Origin: Notospermus geniculatus
Taxonomy: Eukaryota; Nemertea; Pilidiophora; Heteronemertea; Lineidae
Reading direction: 5' to 3'
Assembly (NCBI GenBank): GCA_002633025.1
Contig: NMRB01000671.1
Span: 47,549 to 111,548, forward strand
DNA: 64,000 nt
Below, in pieces: positions 41,910 to 53,256 of this stretch. The first letter of the stretch is position 1. Each line of letters begins with the position of its first letter. Made by a program: the position numbers and the translations under genes. The notes below the pieces were generated by a model. It did not search any database, was not told the origin of the DNA, and saw nothing but the letters and a program-made list of their open reading frames with translations.

Positions 41910-42396
41910 TCTCTAGCATAGTGTCCAAACTGATTGCACTTGAAACACTGCACATTTTCTCGAGAAACCTTAGGACGGGCACCATTTCCCTTCCTACCTG
42001 AGTTGGGTTGTCCACGGTTACCTGCTTCACTGGGGCCAGTCCCTTGTCTTCCACTACCAGCAGACCCGGAGTAAATTTTCTCCAGACTTTCCATCCTCTG
42101 GCTACCTCCGGGCTTGACTGACTAGGTTGCCCCTGCAACTTGGAAGCATCACGGTTAGAACCTTTAGTGTTACTAGCAGGTCTCTCGGATTTCTTATCTG
42201 GCCTGCCGGTAGGCCTCTGGCCCGACCTGGGGGCCTTCGACCTTTGGTCGCTAGCCAACCTCACTGGTTGCTCAGACTCGTCGTCCGTGTCAGTGCTCAA
42301 CTCGCCCTCGCTACATTGAGTAATTTTTACTGACTTCTTAGATTTGTGAGACCGTTGTGTGTCACCATACCGTACGACCTTACCAATTGATGTCAT
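41786..42396 (-). pseudogene. gag: Gypsy B gag C-terminal part with zinc knuckle
   Basis: The first part (from 42396) is charged and Ser/Lys-rich. The continuation in another frame (42094-41786) carries the nucleic-acid-binding knuckle CFKCNQFGHYAREC (CX2CX4HX4C), then a Pro/Val-rich tail ending at 41786. One frame change lies between the two halves. No capsid domain is found upstream, so the element is truncated near 42396. Confidence 0.8.
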
Positions 42397-45358
42397 TTAT
42401 TCTTCTTGTGCCTCTAGACCCACACCCAGGTGAGAACATGGTTTGTGGATCATTTCATTATCACGATCAAAGTACATGTATGTCAAGATGTCTGGGTCAT
42501 GTTACTCATCGAACAGTCTACACAGGTTCGGGACGAAATCAGCTGCTCGAACATGTTGCGTTTGGTATTATATTGGGCACTAGATGCTCTTTATTTTCAG
42601 GATTGATTTTTCGTTCCCAGAACTTTTCTTTGGCATCGCGAACCGTTCCCCATGAAGTTGCGTCAGAAGCAGCAGAGTGTTACATTATTGTGTCTAACCT
42701 GGTACACCCACCTTTATCCCAAGATTCAGTCGTATTTTTCTTCTTTTGGGGCTAAAATGAGCATTTTCTATGTACCTCTGCTTGTTACCATAAACTGAAG
42801 CCTTTTGGGCCTGACAACAATGAATTCAAATGTCGTTTGGCGCTCACACGGTTCATGGGCATGACTACAGAGATGTCTAGTGATAGCAGTATTATAGCAG
42901 TAGAATAGTTAACATTTAAAGGGGCAGCCTCCTGATGGTGTAATACATTCCACCGAAAGGCCTTCTGATTTAAAGGGGGTATGGGTATTGCTGATATCCC
43001 GGATGTAAAGACCACGGCGACTCGCGAACCCCAAAAAATCTCCCAGTGCCCAGAACGCACTCATGATGTCAAGCCCCCTTTATAGAAAAGTGAGGTTTTA
43101 TTCCAAACCCTAATTACCCTTAATTACCCTTCTCAATTTGTTGTGTAGTCAGCCACGAAGGCTGTTCACCAGGAACACGCACTCCCACAGCTCACTGCAC
43201 CCATCAACAGGCACAATTAAGCCTAATTAGCATAGGTGTGAGGAATGTTTGTTTGGTCAGGGTTGACTGTTATATTGTACAATGTATATGGGGCTGGACT
43301 GAATTTGTCTTTTGAGTTAAATCATTGTATACCATTGTGCATTAAAACAGTACTTGTACTTGCAGTACTTGCAACATGGTCGTTTGGGGAGAAAGTTGAC
43401 TTTGAGGATAGAAATTTTTCATCATCATCATCATATGTTTCGACTTTTGTAGCCCTTACGGACTGTGAGCCGCTGCTTATTATAGTGCGCTTTTTGGGGG
43501 TGATGGTGTCGATATCAAAGAAAAGAAAAACCCACAGTGGGGATTTGAACATAACTAATAAACAGAAACAGCAACAAACTAACTTGATTAAAATACAGTG
43601 TGCGCAATATTCTCATACATGTACTACTCTCATATTCACATGTCTCTACTTAGACCTACGTGTTGACACTCCAATTTGGCTGTGTCCCTCGTCCCTATTT
43701 TACTGTTACGTGACACACAGGATAAAAATTTGTTCACCAGGAAGGTGTTATGAAAGGATACCCACGCACTTTCTTTGCTGTGGTGCGCCTAATTTAGGTC
43801 TGGTTAGTTTAAAGCTTAACATCCCTTAGTTAGTCACTAACAAATTTTTAAATTTGAAAATGTAAAAGTTATTTTGCTCTAAGGAAGCTTTATGTATGGG
43901 CCACTTTTATTCAAACTTCACCATATTGATGGCAATGCTTGTCTGCAAAAGAATATATGAGCAGTTAAGGAGGAGGAAATGTTCCACACAGCAAAAAAGA
44001 GGATTTTGTTGACACTATTCATGCATAGTGTATAAAGTTGTAAATGTTAGAATATACTCATATATTGCATGACTCAATTTTGTTATGTGGAGAATGCAAA
44101 TAGATGTTCACTTGGTGGAGAAAAAATTGATTTTTCAGCCCTCCTTTTTCCTTTTCCCATATCCTGAATTTTGCACTACTGGTGGTTCCTCAAACTGAGT
44201 CAAGTGGCCATATGAATAAAGACTTAGTAAATGCTTTTACTTGAATTTTGCAATGCAAATGCACAAGGCAATGCTGTACAAATCTGAAGTAAAAGCAATT
44301 GTTAGTCTTTATTCAAATGACCCTTGGAGGAATTATTCCTCCAAAAATGACCCAATGTCGTTTACCTCAAGATACTTAGTGATGCCAAAGTGGTTTAGTA
44401 TTCAAGGATTTTGGCACTTCTCAAACATAACTTTTTACAGTCTTATCCATTGCCTGTTGCCTGTAAAGTATTGTGACAAAGACCAATCTGAACATTTTCT
44501 CCATGGACTACTCTCCTCACCACACCTCGCCCCATCATTATGCAGGGCCTTAATTTTCAATGATTTTGGTGCTACTCCACCACTTCTGGCTTAGTCCAGT
44601 GCATGTAATCTAAGTAGGCCTATTAAGTGCACAACTAACTAGGACTGAGGACATTTCCTCCACGAATTACTCTCTTCTTTGCACTTCATCAAATGGAACA
44701 GAGTGCTGCTGAACATTCAAAGATTTTGACACTCATTCTCACACTATCCCACAAAACTTCCCCTTTCCCACACCATTGCACCTCAAAGACAGTGGGCCCA
44801 TATAGTATGATTGACAGCACCAGCACAGCCAATCAGGAAACACTTGGTTCATTCATACCAATTGTAATATAACAGCTGAGGGGGTATACTCGTTGTGAGG
44901 AATAGCACAGATGAGTGAATGCTTACAAAAAAAATGTTGTAAAATCTTTATTTGTTGGCGGATTTTCTTCGTTGTTGAAGTATTCTGCTAGTGAGAGCAT
45001 TTGAAATAAATTGATACTGTTAGAATTTGAAACATATTGCAAGAAAAGTGACTTTGACACTTCAGCCAGGTCCTTAATTAGGGCTAATTAGGGTCCTTAT
45101 GTCACTGTTTTTACACCTATGGTCTTAATTGCTACCCCATCGGCCCTTTGATCTTTGGGGTAGAACAGTCAAATTCAGTAAAGGGAGCATTTACAGCATT
45201 TACACCATGCTCGACTTGTTTTTTCTCTTACTGAACAACTGAACAGTGATAATAATGTCTATGTCACATATAATGTACATATATCGGGTTATTAAAAAAC
45301 GTCTCACTTTTCAAACTTTTGAACTGTGAATACTATGGCAAGTCAAAGCGGAATTAAC
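42397..45358. other. Unassigned sequence; ancient repeat end near 42430
   Basis: CCAGGTGAGAACATGGTTTG at about 42428 resembles the terminal part of the repeat at 56700-56735 and may have truncated gypsy B. The rest (43245-45358) is AT-rich without recognisable genes; frames in it show no motif. Short AAAGGGGG words at 42918, 42972 and inverted at 43075 hint at a decayed inverted-repeat element. Confidence 0.4.
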
Positions 45359-45367
45359 TGCAGCACG

Positions 45368-45788
45368 GGGTGTCTATAAACCGAAGATCGAAGACCGAAG
45401 ACTGAAGATCGAAGACTGAAGACAGAAGATGGAAGACCCTGAACTATAAAACGAAGATCCCTACATCTATAAACCGAGGTATCAGGACATTTCCCCCCTG
45501 GACATTTGCCCCCCGGACATCTGCCCCCGGACTTCTGCCCCCCTAGGGCATCTGCCCCCCGGTCATTTGCCCCCCGGACATTTACCCCCGTAGGACTTCT
45601 GCCCCCCTAGGACATCTGCCCCCCNNNNNNNNNNNNNNNNNNNNNNNNNNNNNNNNNNNNNNNNNNNNNNNNNGGTCTTCGGTTTATAGTTGTGGGGGTC
45701 TTCGTTTTATAGTTCAGGGTCTTCCATCTTCTGTCTTCAGTCTTCGATCTTCAGTCTTCTGTCTTCGATCTTCGGTTTATAGACACCC
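45368..45788. mobile_element. Foldback element with GAAGATCGAAGACC arrays and 9-bp TSD
   Basis: 421 bp including an N gap, flanked by TGCAGCACG (45359-45367, 45789-45797). Ends GGGTGTCTATAAACCGAAGA and inverse. Arms are GAAGATCGAAGACTGAAGAC words. The core has GGACATTTGCCCCCCGG repeats (45485-45624) before the gap. The end GGGTGT.TA.AAA.CGAAGA resembles that of 19138-21800. Confidence 0.9.
45485..45673. repeat. GGACATCTGCCCCCC array followed by 49-N gap
   Basis: About nine copies of GGACATNTGCCCCCC run to 45624; Ns fill 45625-45673. The reverse arm of this inner array is probably hidden in the gap, so the true length is unknown. Confidence 0.85.
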
Positions 45789-46176
45789 TGCAGCACGTGC
45801 ATTTTACGATGCAGAACTAAAAACACCAATTAAAAACAAAACTTCATTATCAAGAAATGGAAATTATCATATACATAGAGGGAAAATATTATGCATAAAA
45901 AGTTTTTTATATAACGGCAAAAAACATACCAAAGAAAAATAAATATTCATACTTTGAAAAAACTTTCACATGTCAGAAACAAAATTCATATCAGAACAAA
46001 AAAATTATATGAGGAAGACGTGCAGACACTAGAGATAATGTATCAGGGATATTTTTGCGGGCCACGAAAATGATTCTTCATTTATATTTTGTTTTTTTTT
46101 ATGTCCAGTCTTTCTTTGTCTTATGAGTAATTTGTTGGTGGCATGCCACTCTAGAAACTCTTCTGATACCGAAAGT

Positions 46177-46347
46177 ACAGGTGTGATAGAATGTAATGCC
46201 CCCGATATCAGATGCCCGCTTCTTTTGTTCAGGGGACATCTGGTAACAGAAGTTATGTTTGTCAGTGCCCGGCTGACACTTAATCCGTCAGAATCTATTG
46301 TTGTGGGGCATCTCATATCGGGGGGCATGACATTCTACGACACCGGT
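46177..46347. mobile_element. Short inverted-repeat MITE with AATGCCCCCGATATCAGATG arm
   Basis: 46181-46217 (GTGTGATAGAATGTAATGCC, CCCGATATCAGATGCCC) is inverted at 46303-46343 with few changes. Length about 165 bp; non-coding. Confidence 0.75.
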
Positions 46348-47344
46348 ATTCAATTTCAATTTGGTGGCCTGGCATGTCCCAAAAGTCCAAAGAAACATAA
46401 TGTAAACAAAAACGTGGGGCGAGTCAAACTTTATCATGTGTACATTCTTTCAAAATTGTGGTTTTAATAGCGTAAAAAACTAACATAAACGCTATTTTAG
46501 AGCTCCAGCTGTTCCCTCCAGGTGGCAGTAGTGCTCACCGGAGAGGGACCAGCCCCAGACGAAGTATTTTCGTAATCACATCCGGGTACCCGCACCACGA
46601 TTCTGGGAGCGCGTACTCGGATGTAATTCATACACGGAGCTATTCGTTAAGTCAGAGCATCGATTCAGCTCCTATATTGTGTCGCAGGAACGGTGATAAA
46701 AAAATACAGGAATTTATTAAAAAATGTAAATAATATGTGTCATAAAGCTCGACAAGACTAATTTGAGACATTGTTTCAGTTTTTTATTACGGTACGCTAA
46801 GAAATACTTATGGCGCGATTGAATCAACGTTTGTGTGTGAGCGCCACCTGTGGTGACATGATGGAACCCTTAGCATAACCGGGATGAATACGTCTGGAGC
46901 CAGACTCTGATCCAAGCGTAGGTAGCGGAGCGAGATCAGAGGCTGGCGGTGCGAGACTAACGCTATTTCTGCTCCCTGAGTACTTCCGACAGAGGACGTG
47001 AATAAATGTCGGAGCCGAAGCGTCACATGACCCGTGCCACTTTATGCCACGGTACCAGTATGTCATTGATAGTGATTACTAATGGAAAAAATCGTTTATC
47101 AATACGATTTCATGTGACCGTCTATGAGAAAACCCGGCCATGGTCGCTGTGGGGTGACATAGGCTTTGATCATACCTGCCCTTTGTTGCACCATCGATAA
47201 GGCTTTATTTGCCACCACCAGATCGGTGTTTTTTTTATTGTGACGACACTCTCAACGTAACCTATTAACCATGTGGACTTTGACCGGCGTTTATCATAGG
47301 CAGTCACATATAGGTAACCTTTTCTAGTGAATACAGTCCACGCA
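46348..47344 (+). other. Upstream region of the carboxylesterase gene
   Basis: No coding feature recognised. CATATAGG at 47303-47310, about 35 bases before the ATG, is a weak TATA-like candidate. A 5' UTR exon could lie further upstream but cannot be placed. Confidence 0.35.
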
Positions 47345-48906
47345 ATGGAGTCGATGAAACAAGTTGTGTACTTTGCAGCATTTTTGCTGTGCACGTTTGC
47401 ACTCGCCGATGTGTACTGTATTACGGTTACAACAAGTGTCGGTGATATCATCGGATTCGAAGATAAATGGGCAGGCAGGAAACTTCATAAGTTCCGAGGA
47501 ATACCCTATGCAGAAGCTCCGATTGGCGATCTGAGATTCCGAGCTCCGGTTCTCAAGGCACCTTTCCCGGAACCCTTCGAGGCAGACAGGTTTGGACCGG
47601 CGTGTCTTTACAAAGGTGATGAAGACCTCCTTTTTAGCGAGGAACAACAGAATAAAGACCGCAGCGAGGATTGTTTGACCTTGAACATCTACGTCCCGGA
47701 TGGAGGTGAGGGAAAAAAGGCTGTGATGGTGTGGATTCATGGCGGTGGCCTCGCCGTTGGTTCTGGAATGCATTATGATGGATCCAAGATGACTGCTTTC
47801 GGTGATGTTATTGTTGTTACCATTAACTACCGTCTTGGATTACTCGGTTTCTTCACGACTGGAGACGAAAGTGCTCCTGGAAACTACGGCCTACTTGATC
47901 AACAATTGGCAGTAAAATGGGTGAACAGAAACATCGGTGCATTTGGTGGTGACAAGAACAGGGTGACTTTGTTCGGTCAATCGGCTGGAGCGGTTTCCGT
48001 GACGTGGCAGATGCTTGCCCCGGGGAATCAAGGACTATTCCATCGGGTAATTGCGGAGAGTGGGACTCCTTACACTACCGCTGTAGTGTTTCCTGACCCC
48101 GAAGTGACAAAACACTACACGAACCGGCTGGTTGAGAACCTGGGGTGTACTAACTCCAATACACGACAAGTCGTCTCCTGCCTTCGTCGTCTACCAGCTG
48201 ACGTTTTCTCGGCTGGGTTATTTGCTTTTCCATATTATCATACATTCGCCGAAAGGATTCCAGTTGGACTTCGGATAGACGGAGATTTCCTCCCGTATTC
48301 TCCAGAATCTCGGAAACCAATATCCTGGCTGCAGGATCAACCATTTTTCCGTTCGTTGGACCTACTCGCCGGGGCCAACAAATATGACGGAGCGCCCCTT
48401 TTGTCTACTTTACTGCGGCCCTTTTTCGAGGCAACTATGAATCAAAGTCTCTATGATGGGGTAACGAAAGATGTTTTCCGCTCATCTGTCAACTTCTGGG
48501 CTTCCAAGGGTGACGATAGTGCCAGTGCCCTCTGGTGGCTTTACGGCACATCGATCAACGGCAACACGAAGGATCTCATGCGCCCTCAGGAACTGCTCGA
48601 GTTTATGGGTGATGCCCTTTATTTCGTTCGCACCGTCAAATTTCTGAAACGCCACGCAATTAAAACATCAGAAACCTCTGGTTCAACATTCATGTACAGT
48701 TTCCTGCCATCTCCAAGTGAGGGTCTCGGTGGCATCGGCAAGCTCAGGCAGCCATCACCGTGGGTAGATGGTGCGAAACATACTGACGATTTAGTCGTCT
48801 TGTTCGGACGCGGTACTGTGAAGGAAAATGAGGGAACGATGAAAGACGGCGAGGCGGATTTGTCGAATGCTATGATCACCTACTGGACTAACTTTGCCAA
48901 AACTGG
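47345..48906 (+). CDS. Carboxylesterase/cholinesterase-like protein, exon 1
   Basis: Alpha/beta-hydrolase that would cleave carboxylic esters. The ATG at 47345 starts a signal peptide (VVYFAAFLLCTFALA), so the enzyme is probably secreted. Together with exon 2 it gives 592 residues, normal for the type-B carboxylesterase family. Visible: FRGIPYAEAP block, EDCLTLN with Cys87-Cys110 as the first disulfide, oxyanion hole HGGG (132-135), nucleophile Ser213 in GQSAG, acid position GANKYDG where Asp348 replaces the usual Glu, and His479 in GAKHTDD. Asp can serve as the acid, so activity is possible. The exon ends at 48906 before GTAAGT, with a split codon. No C-terminal anchoring or tetramer domain is visible, so acetylcholinesterase is unlikely; the substrate is unknown. 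Confidence 0.93.
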
Positions 48907-49089
48907 GTAAGTCACGTCTAAATTACATGTGATTTCAGGAGAGCCCTAATAAACAATTACCTGGTCCTTATATTCTGAGATATCAAAGTTGGTCTTCATT
49001 CATCATATCCCCCTGATTGTGTGTAGATATCTGAGGAAAAGACATACCTGTTGTTCGATTGTGTAGCTTACCCCTGAGTTGCTTGTTAA

Positions 49090-49450
49090 AGTGCCACTCT
49101 ATGCATGTGGTTTTCTGTCTCGAAACGGCCGACGGAACCTTTGACCTTTAGGCAATCTCGTCGATAGGTTTGCACTAAGACGTGTTCAAAGTACACCTAT
49201 ACCATAGCGCTAATCCATGGTGATGAGATTAAATTAGGCATTTGAGATCTTGCCACAAGTTTTAGAATGAGTTAGAGCATGGTAGCTTATACCTGATGAA
49301 GGGATAGGAATTATCACAGCGCGGTGGACTTCTCAAATGAGGAAAAGGATGGCGGCCATTTTTGTCAGCTAAGGTTTCGACATCATGGTATCAGTCTAGT
49401 GTAGTTGTTGCCACTGGCTTTGTATGGGTTGGACAGGACACCTGTTTTAT
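49090..49450. mobile_element. Degraded third copy of the TTAA element
   Basis: Starts after TTAA (49086-49089) with AGTGCCACTCTATGCATG. It matches 13894-14351 in the blocks CTAATCCATGGTGATGAG and TACCTGATGAAGGG. The right end is lost. Confidence 0.7.
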
Positions 49451-49637
49451 ACGTATTTATTCCCAAATCCGTCATCGCCGGGGGATGGACACTGAGACAT
49501 ACCTCATACATGCAGTGGCACTATAATGTCGTACGACCCCTACTGAACTCCTCATCACAACGGGGGCACAAAAAGAGAAGTAAATACCTCTTCGATTCTT
49601 TTCCTGTTCGTCCACGTTGAGGGCATGGGTTGTTCAG

Positions 49638-50356
49638 GGGCTGACTTCGATTGTAACTCGAGTTGAACTCGGGCGACCCGAGTTACAAACGAATTGCAAA
49701 ATCTACCGGAGTTGCCTAACTGTGCAGCAAAGATGGCCGTCGAATCTACCCGGCCCGACCAACCCACGACCAATCGAGGGTAGCGAAAAACTTACTCGTC
49801 CAAAATGGCTTCCAAAATGGCGGCATGTGAATCGGACGCGGGATATTTTTGTCCAAAAATGGAATTAATGCTTATTATGCTCAGTCAAAAATCGTTGTTC
49901 TTGCCAGAAATAAGTGGGGACAGGGACAGGAGCACTTTTGCCCTCGGTTTTTGGAACATCCACGCAGTAAATGGCGATGATGACGGCCTGATCATCTTTG
50001 GTACTCGGGGCAAGGCATAAACATTGCAACCATGGCAACAGGGGTTGTTGGTGTACAAATTCATCGTATTACTGGTGAATAGTCATTATTTTCATCAACG
50101 ATGAAACATATCATCATTTTATTTGCCCTGTCAGCTGATTATAGCTGATTTTTGTCTATTTAAAACGCCCGCTAAAAAATTGATGTGAACGGCACATTGG
50201 AAATACACGTACTGAACTGACAACAACAATGATTCCGCTGATTTTGGAATTCGACTCGGAACCCGGGTAGGCATGCGCATTTTGGTTTTTTGACGTCATA
50301 ACCGGTGGCAGATTTTCAACTCGAGTAAGTTGTCGAGTTACAATCGAAGTCAGCCA
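49638..50356. mobile_element. Inverted-repeat element with GGCTGACTTCGATTGTAACT ends
   Basis: About 719 bp. The end GGCTGACTTCGATTGTAACT at 49638 is inverted at 50335-50355. AGG is present on both sides as a possible 3-bp duplication. Further CGAGTT words recur near both ends. Non-coding. Confidence 0.75.
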
Positions 50357-50390
50357 GGTATGGCAGTTACCACAGGCAGTAGTTACCTAC

Positions 50391-51277
50391 GCCGAATTGG
50401 TTAATGTCGTCCTGGGTATAACAGAAATATACCTAGGTTCAATGTCGTCCCACAAAACTATACCCTGGGTATAGTTCGATCAACAAAAGTATACCCAATA
50501 CCAACTTTTGAGCATAGGTACGAGTTAGGAACGAATCTCGCGTGATCAACAGGACCGAGCGCGATTGGTACTCCTGTTGCCCTTCTGTCGTATTGGGCGG
50601 GATGTTCATGACAAATGCGTGAATTGAAAACCTGTGTCGAACATTTTGCATGTTTCCGTGTTTTTCTGTTTTTTACACAAAATAGATCGGTTGCACTAGT
50701 TCCCATTGAGACGGCCCCACGACCGATATTTTGTTTCTCGCTTCAACTGAGACGACATGAGTTTTGCAATCAAAATTGCCAAAATACCAGTCAATATTGT
50801 CAGCTTTTGTGCTCATCGATAGCATGGGTCAACTGTTAACATTTGTCTTAACACAATGGCCCAAACGTATCGCAAGTTAAGCTCATAATTTCAAAGAAAC
50901 GAGCAAACGGACAGTGCCGATCTGCGTCATATTTTTGTTCAGTATCGTGCGTTCATCTACGTCCGCATCGACATTACATTAGCCGTGCTGCGGAGTACTG
51001 CGGAGTTGAGTGACGATAAACGCACGAAAAATTTTCTGATGACGTTCGGCACGATATAAAAAATGGTGCTCGTCGTGTCGGGCGCAAGAGCGATGTTTTT
51101 CGACTTGCCATGCTTGTAGTCATGTGACATTTGCGAGAACAGTATCGTCTTCAGGTGCTGTATCCAATCCTGGGTATACTTTTGTAGGTCGAAGTGTACC
51201 CAGGCTATAGTTTTGTTGGACGACATTGAAGCTGGGTATATTTCTGTTATACCCAGGACGACATTAACCAATTCGGC
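50391..51277. mobile_element. Palindrome-armed transposon E3 (perfect 9-bp TSD)
   Basis: 887 bp flanked by GTTACCTAC (50382-50390, 51278-51286). Ends GCCGAATTGGTTAATGTCGT. The arm order of palindromes is the same as in E2 (CCTGGGTATAACAGAAATAT, ATACCCTGGGTAT, AAAAGTATACCCA), and the core matches that of E2 over several hundred bases. The cysteine-rich frame is damaged here. It lies inside the carboxylesterase intron. Confidence 0.93.
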
Positions 51278-51312
51278 GTTACCTACATGTAGCAGCATAA
51301 AGGATTTCTTTA

Positions 51313-51559
51313 AGCCTGGCGCACACGAGCGACTAAAATGGGGGCGAACTGCCGATGCGACTACTACGTCACATGCGATAATTACCTTTGAGGTCGATCG
51401 GTGATGTCATCCGCAACATCACTGATCTTCCAATGAAGCATTTGTCGCAAACGAGTCAACAAAAACTAAAAAAACTAAAAATATGTTCAGTCGCTGCTGT
51501 GGTCGCAAGTCCGGTCGCATAGAAAATCGCTCAAAAAAATCGCTCGTGTGCGCCATGCT
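51313..51559. mobile_element. Harbinger-like MITE, copy 2 (TSD TTA)
   Basis: 247 bp, ends AGCCTGGCGCACACGAGCGA, flanked by TTA (51310-51312, 51560-51562). Matches the copy at 4452-4670 along its length, with small insertions near both ends. Confidence 0.88.
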
Positions 51560-51649
51560 TTATGGTAGGAGCTCATTTTTCACTCGTCATTTGTGATATA
51601 TGGCACGCGATTGCATTCTCCGCCGACATTCACACGGGCGCTCATTTTT

Positions 51650-51679
51650 AAGACCGCCCCACCCCAATGGGGCGGTCTT
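51650..51679. repeat. Perfect hairpin AAGACCGCCCC
   Basis: AAGACCGCCCC is followed after 8 bases by GGGGCGGTCTT. No T-run follows and no gene ends here, so it is only noted as a structure. Confidence 0.6.
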
Positions 51680-52617
51680 CCTTGTTTTTACTGAATTTCT
51701 CTCGATCTCTCGATCTCTCTCTCTCTCCATCCAATCTGTGGTTTCCGCACGTTATCTAATAAAATACGCCATGTATCGCTGCAAAACTTCGAGGGATTAT
51801 AGACATCAATATTACACAGAACCCTAATGATTCTTGTTATCATCCGAGTAGAATAAATTGTGAAATTTTGACGATTTTTTCCCGTTTATCGCATTATCGT
51901 GTTTGCCTGTCGGGCCAACCTCCATACAGACGGCGGCTGAACAAAACGCCTGGAGAACTAGCCACTCTCCAATGCCGAGGTCAGACAGTATNTGAAACGA
52001 ATGCACGAAAAGATCCATCTTGGTATTAAGTGTCCTAGGACTTGATGCTGTTAGAAAGTAATTTGCCAAAGAAGCAACACATGAGAGACTGTCACAATCA
52101 TACCATAATCACAACTTCCTGTAAGGTGATTTCTGTAATATTTCAAGTCTCAGGATTCAATAAAAGGGGCCAATGACAATGTATGCGATTTGCAGTATCG
52201 GCACATATCACATGTGTCGAGCTCCACCGTCCTTGATGCTCGACAATGAAGACATCATCTTCAAACATTGTTCGCAAACTAAACCTTCTTCGACTGCACC
52301 AGCTATTGCATTGTACATGTACTTGCAGTCAACATCAGTCGTGATGGATACAGGAGCAGCAGGAGTTATGTCAAACATACATGTAGTGTGTTCGAATATG
52401 ACCTATATTTGTTGTACAGTTTGATTATGAACAAAATAAAACATTCTGGCCTTCAATTAAATGTGCATCTTCCTGAGCTTTCTAATTCTAATGTTTAAAA
52501 CATTCTGGCTTTCAATTAAATGTGCATCTTTACTGAGCTTTGTAATTCTAATGTTACAAATCCATGACACCTTGATCCTCTCTATAACCTTGCCCATCGA
52601 CCGAACTTTCTACATTG

Positions 52618-53256
52618 GCTGAATCGGTTAATGTCGTCCTGGGTACACCTCATTATTACCCAGGGTAATCCTGGGCAATCCTTTTTGTTACCCAGGATCG
52701 TCCTGGGTACAAATAAGGTACCTTAACATTACCCAGTTTTAAAATCTGCGCCATTTCCACCTGCGCCCGAGGTTGTGGTACGTGCGTTCACATTCTCGCT
52801 GGCAATTGTCCCTCCCAGTGCATATCATTGTGTTGCGTGCAAGCCACTTCAATTTCGCATCAACTTTGACACCTGCTTTCAACTTGTATCTACCATTACC
52901 GACATCCACCAGATTTTTCTTCAGCTCTCTTCCTTTTGAAATGAAAATTCCATCCCTCTTGGATGGAATAGATTGCAAATACGCCTGTAAATCGCAGTCT
53001 TTAACGCGAGTTGCCATTCTGGCAGCTACTAACTGACAATCACCACGTCAACATGCACGTGTATAATAAATTCGTGGCAGGCTAGAATAAGATAGTACCG
53101 TACCTCGAGCGCAGGTGGAAAATGGCACTGATTTCAAACTGGGTAGTGTTAAGGTACCTTATTTATACCCAGGATCGTCCTGGATAACAAAAAGGATTAC
53201 CCAGAATACCCAGGGTAATAATGAGGTGTACCCAGGACGACATTAACCGATTCAGC
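52618..53256. mobile_element. Palindrome-armed transposon E4 (perfect 9-bp TSD)
   Basis: 639 bp flanked by TCTACATTG (52609-52617, 53257-53265). Ends GCTGAATCGGTTAATGTCGT. Each arm of about 140 bp is a chain of CCTGGGTA/TACCCAGG palindromes with its own linkers, then CACCTGCGCCCGAGG. The interior is almost entirely one small minus-strand gene. Confidence 0.93.
52739..53017 (-). CDS. Conserved small protein of E4
   Basis: ATG at 53017 opens a frame of 92 codons running into the left arm. It aligns with the E1 protein (23932-23663) over 75 residues with about 42 identical: both have RDG.F.SKGRE, GxYxLxxGVKxDxKLxWL and an ICxGxxNCQRxC end. It is basic. The frame fills the space between the arms, so the element looks like arms plus one gene. 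No similarity to a known transposase is recognised. The last residues, beyond about 52775, read from the arm and may not be part of the true protein. Confidence 0.7.
   Translation of the reverse strand: MATRVKDCDLQAYLQSIPSKRDGIFISKGRELKKNLVDVGNGRYKLKAGVKVDAKLKWLARNTMICTGRDNCQRECERTYHNLGRRWKWRRF

Larger units (their letters stand above)
34613..42396 (-). mobile_element. Ty3/gypsy retrotransposon B, 5'-truncated and interrupted
   Basis: Order on the minus strand: end of gag with zinc knuckle, protease, RT, RNase H, integrase, then an extra ORF. It has at least two frameshifts (protease near 41558, RT near 40265) and an in-frame stop near 41430. It is split by a foldback element (38621-39732) and a second transposon (36495-37227). 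The capsid part of gag is missing: sequence before 42396 is unrelated. LTRs were not found. Confidence 0.9.

Noticed and set aside
43245-43829. Plus-strand frame of 194 codons
   Set aside because: Low-complexity, no motif, no conserved flank or splice signals that I could support; probably chance.
51650-51679. Bacterial-type intrinsic terminator
   Set aside because: Eukaryotic context, no gene ending here and no T-tract directly after the stem.
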